64,000 nt of DNA from Agriotes lineatus (lineage: Eukaryota; Arthropoda; Insecta; Coleoptera; Elateridae). The notes beneath the pieces are model-generated. The model was not told the DNA's origin, made no database searches, and saw only the letters and a list, made by a program, of their open reading frames with translations. The stretch lies in NCBI GenBank assembly GCA_940337035.1, contig OW679197.1, forward strand, positions 34,415,219-34,479,218, given 5' to 3'. Shown here piece by piece: positions 1-11,600 of this stretch (positions within the stretch are counted from its first letter, which is position 1; each line of letters starts with the position of its first letter). A program made the translations under genes and the position numbers.

Positions 1-484
1 GCTTCAGAACATCTCTTTAAACGGAATACACGAATTATTCATAAATAGCGCACTCATTAAATATGGTAAACAATTATCGAAATCCTAACTTATATGTTAC
101 AGCTAATTCAGAGCAGAACAAAAAAATATCAATAACATATTGAACACTTTTACATTAAAACTATTTTAAAATTTAATTACTCACTATTTTGCTACTGGTT
201 AATACAAGATAAAACAATTACAAAAAACATAAATTATAGTATGTACCTAGATTGTATTTATAGCCGCCTGACGGGAGTGGGTCAAGCACCCAACTTAGCA
301 ACTGGGTAAACATGGGTTCAAATCTGGCCTAAGCAGAGATTTTTTTCGGAGAGGCCAAGAATTTACGGTCATTACTTAAGTTTTTTTTTTTAATTGTTTC
401 TTTAGCCAGTTCAGCTTTTTGAGCTTTTTCATGGCTTGGATCATAGGTAGAATGTTCGCTGGGTTTAGAACTATTGATTTTAAT
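1..484. other. AT-rich stretch, no gene seen
   Basis: No coding signal is visible. Near 305-325 there is a GGTTCAAATC-type stretch resembling a pol III B box and, upstream of it, a weak A-box-like segment. This could be the relic of a tRNA-derived SINE head, but no cloverleaf can be drawn, so no RNA gene is called. Confidence 0.3.
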
Positions 485-542
485 CACTATTAGTTTAAGC
501 ACTATTAGTTTAAGAACTATTAGTTTAAGCACTATTAGTTTA
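485..542. repeat. 15-bp tandem repeat, about 3.9 copies
   Basis: The unit CACTATTAGTTTAAG is repeated almost perfectly; the third copy starts with A in place of C. The array explains a short repetitive reading frame on the minus strand here, which is not a gene. Confidence 0.9.
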
Positions 543-1288
543 CTTAAGTTATTATGAATGAAAGTGTTTTCACTTATATTTCAGAAAAAGAAATTTCCTT
601 ACTAAACAAGCTTAAACGAGTATTTTTTCATTCACCCAATTGGTTTTAGCATATTTCTAAACCACATTTCTTAACCTCCTGAAACAATTAAATTGCTCTC
701 TTTTAGGGAATTATTTATATTTTAAGCACATTTAAAATTCTACGAATCTATGACTAGTTTTACTAAGTGACTCTTTTGTATGTATATCGATAGCTCATAA
801 AGGCTGACTAGACATTGTTTCAATAGGAACATCACCACTGGCTGCAAATGAGGGTTTACGCCGATAAATCATTTGTGAAATAAACAGCTGTCGTATTGAC
901 GTTTCGGTTGACTGGGTATATGCCCGTGTTTGCATAATTGCAGTGCCTTTTATTGCAGATTTGTATGCATGCACACAGCGGTAAAGACTCTTTAAATTCA
1001 CGACCGTAAGCTTTCCTGCTGAAAACGTTCGAACTCCAGTATTTCTTTTGTTTGTGGGAACTCAAAACAAGTTTGAAAAATACAGAGTAGCCGCAATTGA
1101 TTACATATATAAGCAATGAAAAAGTAATGAACAAATTTCAAGCACCCTTATAAAAAAATGGGAATTCCGAAGTCAAGTTCCTGAATTTATCAATTTATTA
1201 TTTTACCATTTCAGACTTGATAGCGGTTCGAAAGTGTTACTAAGAATTTTCCGCCCGCTGTTGCTCTAATGTGTTTTTATGCATTTTT
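543..1288. other. Unassigned AT-rich DNA
   Basis: Nothing recognisable. Short open frames on the minus strand at 795-1134 overlap in different frames, lack any family motif and are probably chance. Confidence 0.4.
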
Positions 1289-1903
1289 ACTTCCTTTTAC
1301 AATAAAGGAAGTATTGGATTCACCCCAAAAATTCCAAATTGGGTTTTCAACAGATCTTCACGTTTTAGAGTCCCCTGATCCCAAAAAACATATTTTTTTT
1401 CATTGGTCTGTCTGTGTGTCTGTCTGTGAACAGAATATCTCAAAAACGGAGAGGTATGGCGTTGAAACGTCATATATAAGTTTTGTGTACTATGTAGATG
1501 CGACAGCAAGCTTTTGAAGAAAATCGCATAACCGGAAGTAGGTGTTTACTCTTGATTTTTTTGAACTTTACATTTTTATTACATTTTTAATGTGTATTGT
1601 TGTGAGATAGGTGATTTTCCAGTTGAATATTTCTAATGGGTTTCTTTTAGTTTTTTTCTATTTTTTTTTATTAACTCCTATTTTAAATAGAACACCCGGT
1701 ATATTATTACATTTTTGAATTCAGCTTAAAATTTTAGAGAAAATTTTTCACTTCAACTAACGTTCTATTTTGTACAGTTTTTGTATAATTTGTAATTTTT
1801 GAAATTTTTTGACAAATTCTTAAAAATTAAAAATCAAATTTTTGGCTAATTATAAGATCACTGTACAAGGAAGTTGTGTGAGTGTATCACACCAGATTTT
1901 TTT
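1289..1903 (+). mobile_element. Hairpin-ended repeat family, copy 1
   Basis: About 615 bp, one of three copies in the window (the others are near 22.05-22.72 kb, inverted, and 50.87-51.47 kb). The left end is a perfect hairpin, ACTTCCTTT followed by a 6-nt loop and AAAGGAAGT. The right end carries a second small hairpin, GTGTGA-GTGTA-TCACAC, just before CCAGATTTTTT. The left-end motif ACTTCCTTTTAC recurs inverted near the right end, giving subterminal inverted repeats. Inside are a TCTGTCTG run and the conserved block AATATCTCAAAAACG. No reading frame is shared by all copies, so it is non-autonomous. The class is uncertain: the 3' hairpin suggests a Helitron-like element, but no TC...CTRR ends are seen. 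Confidence 0.75.
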
Positions 1904-2556
1904 CTTCTCTCCTTCCCTGCTGGTTGCACTTTTTATTTTGCGTTCCTCTTCCGATATGTCTATGAAGGTTTCGAAATTCGCCGTGCTACCTGTAGAACAT
2001 CTTTGTATGTGCGAAGCAACTTCTCGTTATTGTCCTGTGAATCTGTTGGATTCCAGATCTGTAGTGGCAAGGCCGTCGCGACAGACTATCTTCGGCACAC
2101 GTCTAAGCTATTAAGGTCAAGTTTTTCAATTATTCCAATCTTTTGTGCACCTGGCATCATATCTCGTGCTTCCTGTTAAGAGTAAAAACTATTGTAAGCA
2201 GTAACCTACCATAACTTTCTTAAGCGATATAACTTGATTGTAACCTTTTTGCTGGTAAAAACATCTGTTATTTAGCATTGCCCCCAACGACGTTCTAACA
2301 TTTTTATGGCCTCTTGGAAATATATTATTCGACACCTTCAAAGCACTGCGTCTTCCACGCAAGTTTTGAAAATAATCTGTAATCACTGATAGCCTGTTCT
2401 GGAGAATAGGGTGGAAGTTCTAGCAATTCGAATTCTGCTCTAGCAATTGCACTATTGGTAATGTGGGTAACGTGAGCGCATTGTCGTGGTGAAAGATGAT
2501 TCCCAACTTTTCAAATCTTTTTTTTTTCATTGACTAGCACAGTTTGGCAAACAAGA
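1904..2556. other. Unassigned DNA
   Basis: No gene or element boundary recognised. A short imperfect duplication of TCTAGCAATT occurs near 2420-2450. Confidence 0.4.
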
Positions 2557-2640
2557 TAGCGCAATACTGTGATGGCTGCTCCATTTTGTAAAAAAGTAAC
2601 TAGGCGTAATACTGTGATGGCAACTACTTTTTGTAAAAAA
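2557..2640. repeat. 44-bp tandem duplication
   Basis: Two adjacent units of about 40 bp share GCG(C/T)AATACTGTGATGGC and end in TTTTGTAAAAAA. The core GTAATACTGTGAT appears a third time near 4025, on the other side of the first hAT element, so it may belong to an older local duplication. Confidence 0.7.
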
Positions 2641-2906
2641 AGCAATTACGATTCAACTTTGACTATCTGAAAAAAATGGATTACATATCCTGCCAATGGT
2701 TACAATTTTTGAATTTTTGGTGATGGTGAGTGTTGATTTGTTCACTCTACTTTGAATTTTGGTCTCCACAGTAACAACCTTTTTCTTCAGTTGTGACGGT
2801 TGTGAGAACTGTACCAGCATCTTCACACGATTTACCACATTTAAGTACTGTATTGAGCAAGTCTTGATGGATTTTAGTTGGAGTAATCTTCTTCAATAAT
2901 TGGTAC

Positions 2907-3757
2907 TAGGGTTTCCAGTCCCGGGATCCGGTCCCGGGACAGTCCCGGGATTCTACCACAAAAACCGAGTCCCGGGACCACAGCCAGAACAGGCGAAGTC
3001 CCGGGACCATGTCAACATGCGTGCGTATACTCGATATCAAAGAATTAGGACGGGTATTCACCGGCGTCCGGCGTACTACTCATGCCTCTTGCACATTTTG
3101 CATTATTTGCGTTTTGCGTAGGCAGGAGAGGTATTATTTTCGGTAGATTATAATTAAACCTGTGTGTTGTTTCAGCCACATTTGCATATCTTCTTCGATT
3201 TATGTATTTGTCTGTTTTTTTGTTGGATTTAGATATGTGCGAAGAAGCTGAATAATTTATATTTTTGAGTTTTAAGTGTGTTCGTTATGTGTCTGCTAAA
3301 GCGTTACGATTAGAATGAATTCCGATTCGCGACCTATCTTCCTTCTACACTAAAAAAAAACGATTTGAAGGCGACAATTTTATATATTGAAGATAAAACA
3401 ATTGGCGAAATGTAAAGTTGGTTCCTACAAAATTATCATAATCAGAGGCAGCTTGACGAAAGGATTACATAAACACTTTACAGTTCAAACAAAACCAAAG
3501 ATGAACAGCGACAGATATTTTTAGTACCAGAAGAAAGCAATGAAGTTGTAGACGAGCACCAATGCAAATTATCAGCACAGAAATACTTTATTTAACTTAA
3601 AACACTCGTTTATCTTTGGATATTGCATTCAGATATTTTACCTGAACACTATTTCCCTTTCGGGACCATTTTCGGGATTTTCGGGACTAGTCCCGGGACT
3701 TGAAATTTAGCTCGTAAGTCCCCAAAACACTTTTGGTCCCGGGACTTGGAAACCCTA
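2907..3757. mobile_element. Non-autonomous hAT element 1 (851 bp)
   Basis: Ends are inverted: TAGGGTTTCCAGTCCCGGGA on the left and the inverse of TAGGGTTTCCAAGTCCCGGG on the right, differing by one inserted base. The element is flanked by a perfect 8-bp duplication, ATTGGTAC, at 2899-2906 and 3758-3765. An 8-bp target duplication with TIRs starting TAGGG is the hallmark of the hAT superfamily. The subterminal regions hold repeated palindromic GTCCCGGGAC motifs, plausible transposase-binding sites. A short open frame at 2900-3121 is mostly made of these motifs and encodes nothing recognisable; no transposase domain is present. Confidence 0.93.
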
Positions 3758-3765
3758 ATTGGTAC

Positions 3766-4423
3766 TGTATACTTGTGCTATTCAAAAATTTGTACTACTC
3801 AGGTCGTAACAAGTATCGACTTGTAAATTTGCAGTGTTCTCATAGACACACCAACTCACTAATAGGTAAAAATGAACATGTATTTTGATTTAAATATGGG
3901 TCAGGGGTGGTGCAAAGGGAGCAACTTTCGTACATGAACTCTATAGACCTGAAAGACTCCAGGCTAGTTTTGCCTTTCTCCATTTCATTCTGTCCTTCGT
4001 TACTGTCCTATATAACCTCATCCACGTAATACTGTGATATTACCTTCTATAGTTTCTACCAATATCTTCGTTGGTTTTATAATATTCGGTAACCATACAA
4101 ACATATATTTCCGCACTTCTCCCTTATATCCTCGTATTTTTGTTCAAGTTGAAAGGTTCTGCAAATTTAATACTACAATATTATTTTATTACTTTTTATT
4201 AATTTTACCTGTATCATTCGTTATCAAGGTGGATAGAGTTGTGTTTACATACCGAAAATTTCTTGAATACTCCTCCATAATCTCGGTATGTGAAAACAAC
4301 TGTAGTAGCTTGTTAATACTACATTGACAGGGAGGAGTTTCTTCTCATCGGCTAATATATTATACTATATGTAAGGCCTGATTTTTCATTTTCTTTTTGA
4401 TGTGGGCTTTCCATGGAAGCTTG
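3766..4423. other. Unassigned DNA between two hAT elements
   Basis: An open frame at 4034-4327 (97 codons, phenylalanine and isoleucine rich) lies on the plus strand, but its composition is what AT-rich DNA gives by chance and no domain is recognised. Confidence 0.4.
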
Positions 4424-4431
4424 GTGCCTAC

Positions 4432-4966
4432 TAGGGCATCCAATCCCGGGATCCCGAAATGCGGTATCCCGGGATCCCGGACTTTTTTTTCCGGTATTTC
4501 AATCCCGGTATTATTCCCCAATACCGGACAATACCGGAATTTTCGATATTTTCGGGATTGCTTTTGTCTGCGCTGCGTCGCAGTTCACAGAGTCTGCGAG
4601 TCGCCTTCGCCTGCCCGGCCGGCGCCAGGCATGGAGCAACATGTTGATAGATAATAATAAGTAGTAGCAGTTAGCAGATGCGTCCGTAAACGGCGCAAAC
4701 TGTGTTCAGTTGTGTTGTCACTGTTGCTTGCATATTTACTTACCTATTATGCACCTATAATACTAGAAATACCGGTTCTGAAAACAGAGAATCCCGGTAT
4801 TGAACACCGGAAATCCCGGTATTGAATACTGGAAATATCGGTATTGAAAACAGGGAATTCCGGTTTAAACACTGGAAATCCCGGTATTGAATACCGGGAT
4901 CCAGATAGAAATTCTTCAATACCGAAATCCCGGGATTGAAAATTCAGTTCGGTATTGGATGCCCTA
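4432..4966. mobile_element. Non-autonomous hAT element 2 (535 bp)
   Basis: Perfect 13-bp terminal inverted repeats, TAGGGCATCCAAT and ATTGGATGCCCTA, are flanked by a perfect 8-bp target duplication, GTGCCTAC, at 4424-4431 and 4967-4974. The interior is dominated by CCCGGGAT and CCGGTATTG motifs in both orientations. TIR start and TSD length match hAT element 1, but the internal sequence differs, so this is a separate family. The overlapping short frames at 4397-4664 encode nothing recognised. Confidence 0.94.
4790..4899. repeat. 22-bp subterminal repeats inside hAT element 2
   Basis: About five copies of a unit close to AATCCCGGTATTGAATACTG. Each half-unit contains CCGG-centred sequence that also occurs inverted at the other end of the element. 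They probably act as repeated transposase-binding sites; this role is inferred. Confidence 0.75.
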
Positions 4967-4989
4967 GTGCCTACGATCCATATTCTCGA

Positions 4990-5690
4990 TATTTGAAAGC
5001 AACTGTAAAACTGTCTGCTTATTTAAACTTACTTTAATTGTTGTGCGTTTATTCTTACACCCATTGTTCTTGCTGCTTTGTCTAAATCTTGTACTATTTG
5101 CTTTAGATGTATTTTTCCGTTTTGCCTATTATTGCTTGATCCCCTGCGTAGGCTAAACATTGGTGTGTACTCCTTGAAACTTATAGTTACTTGCCTGTTT
5201 AAACCATTCTCTCTTATACTTTCTCAAGTACTAGATTAAATGCAATAATTGTTGAAATCGGATCACCTTTCCTTTCGGCCATAAATGTGTGATGTGTTTG
5301 TCTGTGGTGTCATGTTTTCATCGTCACTAATCGGACGCATTTCGCCCGCGATCGGTCTTGCCGTCATCATGTTCTTCATAATGCAAACTATAAGCCTGTG
5401 TTTTAACGAAACATCCCATTGCCTAAACGAGAAAAATAGCATCTGACCAGCAATCGGGTTCCGCCTAATGCTTTTTCTGTACTATATGCGTGGCTTCAAT
5501 TTGTTTTCTTCTATAATTGTTCGACACTTTTGTTTCCTTTTTATGTACAGGGATTACAACTGCCTTTGTCCACCCATCTGGTATGGTATAAGCGTAAACA
5601 CCTCCTCCGGATTCTTTATCAACTTTTCCATGGTCTTCCTTGGTCTCTTTGCCTCTTGATTTATACTCCCTGACTGCCCATAGTGTTCTA
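4990..5690 (-). pseudogene. LINE reverse transcriptase remnant
   Basis: Conceptual translation of the minus strand, across frameshifts, gives pieces of a non-LTR reverse transcriptase. In order from high to low coordinate: a fingers segment with IPDGWTKAVVIPVHKK near 5534-5600, then ISTIIAFNLVLEKV, then LAYAGDQAIIGKTEKYI near 5118-5160, where AYAGD replaces the catalytic YADD. Loss of the catalytic aspartate pair, several stops and frame changes show it is dead. No endonuclease domain or tail was recognised. It directly abuts hAT element 2, which may have inserted near its 3' part. The clade is not determined. Confidence 0.75.
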
Positions 5691-8252
5691 TTGTTACTTA
5701 TTCGTTCAACATGCTGCTTTTATATCGTTTTTGTTTCTTTAATTTTGTCATTTATGTTGTATATCTTCAGTTCTTCTCGAATATCATCATTTCGTATTCT
5801 ATAAAATTTTCTACAACCTTTAACAGACCTCAGGTATTTCATGTAATTTGCTTGAATGTTGTGTTTTTGTTTTTTCCTTTTATAGCCCAAGTTCCCGATC
5901 CATACTCAGTGAGGAACTGCAACTCTGATCGTATAGTATAGCAAACATGAAAACCTTATCAGTTGGTACGTACGGAAGAGTGAATCGTGAATTTTAACGA
6001 TTCCGAGACCGCAAACATCTGTTTGGTGTAAGACTAAACGAAATTCAGCAACATGCTCTCATAATTTAAGTATTATTCTATATGTATAAAGCAAAAAAGT
6101 CCATTTCAAATTACAGCGGTAAATCTGAAGACGTCCATGATCACCATCTTGAATTTCATTTTCATTGCAGATCTGAAGCATGGAACTGAAAACGGCCAAA
6201 TGTGCCGATATAATTTGATACTTCCCTAACATATGTATGGAAGGGAAGGAAGATCGGCGCTTTCGCGCTCGCTGTTGCGTTTTCATAGTTTTCAAGAAGT
6301 CAGCGAAGTGAGCAACAGTTCAGCGGAGTGCGAGTGCATCCATTTCAGACACATGCTCTCTGCTTGCCAGCCACTTACGCGAGTCTTTGTGTGTTCTTTC
6401 GCATTTCCATGCCAAGAAATTGTCGCTGAATTCGAAATGTATTCAAATTTTTAACGCCCCAGTCTCTCAGGCGAGTCGTGCGCCAACTTTTCGAATAAAT
6501 CGCCAGTTTATGCCTCACTACTCGGCTGCGCGCCCCGTCATTTCCATTTGCACCGCTCTTTCTAGTTTCAAACGTATGGATTACTTAGATGCCACACTTC
6601 TTATGGAAAAGTGGCATGAAATTTGTTTGTTCCACTCGGCAATCAGCGTCGCGGCGACACGTCGCTCCCGCGAAGGTTTGTTATCCTAATCGGAAGAAAT
6701 GTACCTGTCGAGCGCTTGGGGGTCGCTGAGAGGCTTAATATACGTCACGAGGACGAGGGAGGTGGAAAGCTTAAATTCCGAGCGAAACGTCGCGATTTTC
6801 CGAAATACCAAACTAAGAGCAAGGCTTTAACTTATATTAAAATTCTTAGGAACTTATGAGCTTGCATTTTTCGTGTGCCCATTGATTTTTTTATTATTAA
6901 AAACACCGCCCCAAAACTTCATAGCAACTTAACTCTAAAAAAATGAAAGCTGCCCCCACCGATCGATCATTCACAACAGTATTTTCGGCATTAAAAGTTA
7001 AACCCGCGATTTTCAGACAGTTGGGAACTGGGGCAATCAAATTTTCCGTTGTAATTATTCATTTCGCAGGCCCTTTGCGGTGAAAAGTGGCGTCTGTCTC
7101 TGCTGCCCTAACTGCTAATACGTTTCCGCCTCAATGTACGAGATGAAGCTTCCCTCTTTTACGTGGGGGCATTCGGTTCAGAAAAATCACAAGTGTCGCA
7201 TAAATAACCCCGGCGAATCTTTATTCAATTAATTCTCGGCTCAAAACACGCTTTGGAGCCCCAAATTGCTTTTTATCCGCAGGTTAAAGGCAAGGACTAA
7301 CATGGTTTGTTGAACTTGCCATCTGTTCTTGAAAAGACGAGATCAATGCCGAAGTATGAAAGGGACACGATGCCAATTGTTATTCAAAATGAAGCTATTG
7401 AAAGCACCTGCGCTGCGGCAGGCTGCAGGAAGATATGGTCGAGATCCACCATTACATATTGTGCAGCTTCAGTAACTTCTACGTATAACAGCTGCCATTA
7501 AAAAACTAAGCAGCGAGCACTAACCGGAAGAAAAAAGCCAATCAACACGGACTATTAACAGGAACGAACCGCATTCATAATGACTGCAAGCTCCAAGTTG
7601 AACCAGATGGTAAGCACCGTACATTGACTTGTGTATCAATTCAAGGTTTGAACGATTATAGCTAGTTCAGTGCTAGAATGTAAAAACTTTGGAACTTACA
7701 GTAGATTCCAAATTTTAGTTACACGATATTAAGATATTTAAATATTCTCAAGATATATTTGCTATGTCATTAAAAAAATCCTAAAACGCTTACTCTACAA
7801 CAGTACAAATAAGAATGCGTAAAGATTGACGTTGGAGAATTATTAAAAGCGGAACGCCTCTGAAATCACTTAACTACGTGAGCAGAAAATCCAGACCAAA
7901 CTTCAAGACGTTTGTAACCTACATCAACTCACAAAAAAGTGAACACAGCTATAGTAAATTAATTTATTCAAAAATGCATACTGTAGGTATTTATACACTA
8001 AACTACGGCTGTAAACAATTCAGTACGACCTAGTAACATGACCGTATCATAACCTACACTATTGAAACTAGATCGCTGAACAATAATAAATGATATTACA
8101 AAATTTAACTGCTTGTGGCGCATAATGAATTCCCTAAATAAAAAATCGTTTGAATCGAGATTTAAATTGTAGTACAAGGGGCGAAGCGCTGAGTGTAAGA
8201 AGCTGAGGGTCAAAATCGCCAGTTTAAGCTTGAAGTGCATACAATATTTTAT
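5691..8252. other. Gene-free stretch with GC-richer block
   Basis: No exon or element is recognised. Sequence at about 6230-6810 and 7000-7240 is less AT-rich than its surroundings and has overlapping short frames in several phases without family motifs. It may be conserved non-coding sequence, but this cannot be judged from one genome. Confidence 0.3.
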
Positions 8253-8600
8253 ATATGTATGTATGTATGTATTATCTGTAACCTCATTTACCTTGCGGTG
8301 TAGAGGCTGGTGCTTTATGTGCTGGCATCTGGCGGTACAATGCTCAACTTGCCCCGGATTCGGGATATAGAGATGGGGCGCGTGTGAGGTGTGTGTCTTG
8401 GTGATGCGTTGACCTTCTTACTCTATCTCTTAGGTCTGCGGTTCTGCGTAGAGCACAGTTAACTTGGTACCCAACTGTGAATGGTCTCACCGAGCCCGAT
8501 TCCGATCTCCAATGCTGAGGAAAAATTCCGACCCCCGCGGGATTCGAACCGAGGACTTGCTTAATGCAAGCCTAGCGCTTACCCAACTGCACCACGCGGC
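8253..8600 (-). mobile_element. tRNA-derived SINE, copy 1 (with head)
   Basis: The minus strand starts at about 8600 with a tRNA-like head (to about 8532). It has an A-box-like TGGTGCAGTTGGGTAAGCGC and a canonical B box GGTTCGAATCCC. A tRNA-unrelated body follows and the element ends in a TACA-type simple repeat tail at 8253-8270. The same body recurs at 37.26-37.57 kb with the same tail type. The anticodon arm is degenerate, so the parent tRNA cannot be assigned. Pol III transcription from the internal promoter is expected from the family; movement would need a partner LINE, not identified here. Confidence 0.85.
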
Positions 8601-11600
8601 TTCTTTTATGTACGACCGAGAAGTTTTTAAAAGGGAGATCAACATCTTATTTAAACAGAAACTGAGCTAGAAGATATATTTTCTCTCAGATCTTTCACTT
8701 CTGTAAGGTTTGGAGTACACATATCTGTAACGTTACTATGATTGAAACTTTTTTTTTTCTGTCGTTTCTTCTGTCGACCTATTTTCTTGCTTTTATTTAT
8801 ATTAATTAGAAGTGAAGCATACAAAACATTAAACACATCTACTTAACGAAGTCTTTCATATGCTAGGGTGAACTCTGCTATGACTATAAAGTCCGATTTG
8901 AGAGGTTATTGTTATTTCCCCCTAAGAGGGTTTTCGCACTAAAATATCATAAAACATACTAAAGCTAAAGATCTACATAAATTAGAAGTCGAGTCGATTT
9001 AAATACCCATTTTTCAAACCACCATGTAAAATATTTAATATTTGCCCCGGAAATGTTCAGTTAACTTCGCTGCCCCTTGCCAACTTTTCGAAAGAAATCA
9101 AAAACAAGCATCAATGAACGTACCAGAATTGCAAAACGCCGATATTTACGTGTTCCGGAAGCGCTTTGGGAACATATTTCAATCAAACACCAACACGAAG
9201 TGCCTCTTAATATCATTATCCTTCAGTCTTTACGGCTAACAGTTATTGAACTAGCTATTTGCATTTCTACTTTTTGTATTTCTGTTGTTCCGCCCTAAAA
9301 ATAGCCACGGAGTGGCAACTTGAGCTAATGGAAAAATCGTTACCCAAAGAATCTGCCAATAATTTGCAATGGTCAGCTCCCTCAGGGAGGCGGCGTGATT
9401 TCGAAATTCGATACTCCAGCTCTTGTGGGAGCACCTGCCGGCCGCTAAACAGCGCCTAATGCTTTTTCCCAGAAGCTTAATATAAATAAGACACGTTCGC
9501 AGAGCCCGAAATTTATTTGCGAGACCGAGTCTAACAACAAAGACGCCGCAGAATTAAGTTACTGTGCCCGAAGGTAATCCCTAAACAACTAGTAATTAAT
9601 TATAATACCAACCACTTTTCGGGACGGGCGGCGGAGGGTGGCGAGTGCAAGTTGCGGAGACGGCGTTGCTAAGGGCTTGTTTGCTATTTGAATAATCAAA
9701 CAATCAGGGCGAGGGGTGGTCACTTCGGGCTGAAGGACGCCGGCGTCGGAATCGGATGGCACGGGACTTGCAGCTATTAGGATGCAAAACGAGTGCATGC
9801 ACGATTTTGTGTAACGAAACGCTAACAAGCTACCGGATGTCGCTTTAAGGTCCTTGTAGTCTTTAAAGTTTCGATAATGATGGTAGCTTAAGGGCCACGT
9901 GGAGCTTTTTAAAATGCCATTAAAATTTTATTTATAAATATAGCGTATGTTTGGGGTTAATATAGCCTGCAAAAACGGTGCCTTCAAAAATGTCGTCACC
10001 CAGCCACAATGTCGTTCGATATAGCTGCTGGTGTGATGAATGTCGCCTTCCAAAATTATATTGTCGGGGGCGACATTTTTTAAGATACTGATTTTGCCAG
10101 CAACATTTTTGATAGCGTTAAAATAGAGGCGGCATTGTCTTTTAAGAAGTTATATATCAAAAATATATCTGAATGTGTATATTGGTAAAACCACTAAAAA
10201 AAATTTGTGTCCAACAAAATACAACAAATAACAATACACATATTCCATTTTTACGCAGTTGCAAGTAGGTTACTTTAAAGCAAAGCCGTATAATATGTAA
10301 TTTTCTTACATCATAAATATAGAATGATTTGTCGTAATGTTTCTAGCTTAATATAAAACCGTATTTAATTGTTTATTGTCCTGTAAAAATATTCTCCCGT
10401 AATGAATTGAACGTTATGTAGTAGGATCGTTCAATACCGTATTTTCCTCAAAGTTGTTTTTTTTTAGTGACAACGCCCCAGTTCACAAAGTGAATAAAGT
10501 GGGACAATCCATTTTAAAGTTATTTGAGAGCGAATGACTGAACAGTAAAAATGTATATTTTTATTACAAAATAATAATTTCATTCCAATATACATAAATT
10601 GTGTAAAAGAGAAATTGAGTAAAAAAGAAAAGAGCAATTTAAGTTGAACTGCAGCAACCAAGAGGGTATCAGTATGGGAATTTCGTTTTTGGGTTGGCGA
10701 CTTTTAGAGCTTGTGTCCTGATCGTCTTTTGTTTCTTGCGTGTTCAAAAGTGCTATAGTTCAAAAACTTCAATGTTTTAATCCGTTCCAGCAGTATTTTT
10801 GAGCTGCCTACGATCCTGCCTTGGTTTGGTGACTTGCAAAGGAGGCATGTGTGACTATATAATTTTTGGATTTGCAATTAGCACTCCTTTTTCAAAAGTT
10901 CTGTATACAACTTCGGAGTAGTTATTTCCATTTCTCATTTTTGTTAATTTTTGAGTCTTCACTTTTGATAGTAGAATTTTTTTAACTCGTTTTGGTGTTC
11001 CCAAATGGATTTAACTCGAAAAGCGTTAGTACCAGGTGTATCTTCGGTGTTATGATTTTGTGAATTGCTGCACCCACCTATTGGTCGCCCAAAATCCCCG
11101 GCCTTCTTTTTTTGTAAAATAACCCCCCAACATTCGTTATGTTATCTACCGCTAATCTACGTCGTTGATTGCGAAGGTTATCTGTTATACCTGGTAAACA
11201 ACTGTCAGTTGGTTACCAAACGCATTTGCTCTGTTGACCTTCCAAATTAATGCTATATTTCCTATTTGTCACGAATAGTAGACGGGTACTTACGCTGATA
11301 TATGCGCGCTGTCCGGCGATTCTGCGAAGAGCTTGTTTTGGAATGCGCTAAACTGTACCGTATTTATAATTTCGCCCATATGTTTAGAAAAGTTAGTAAA
11401 ACATTATTTCGTTAATCCAACTCACGACCCCAAATCGAAGAGACGGTCGAGCTAACCAGGCCGTGTGCGCACCTAAAAATTGCAATTTCGAATTCTAACA
11501 GATTTTGCTGTTGCAATTTAATTCATTTAAACAGATATTTTAGTAAATAGACAACGTTAGTATTCTTAAACATTACGTCAACCACAACTTCAACTGGCCC

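Noticed and set aside
1297..1509. 70-codon minus-strand frame inside the hairpin-ended repeat
   Set aside because: The corresponding sequence in the copies at 22 and 51 kb is not open in the same frame, so it is not a conserved protein.
1289..1903. Canonical Helitron call for the three-copy repeat
   Set aside because: A terminal hairpin exists, but the 5' TC and 3' CTRR ends were not found and no insertion between A and T can be shown.
4034..4327. 97-codon hydrophobic open frame resembling a membrane protein
   Set aside because: The Phe/Ile/Tyr-rich composition is what T-rich DNA encodes by chance. No start context, motif or repeat supports it.
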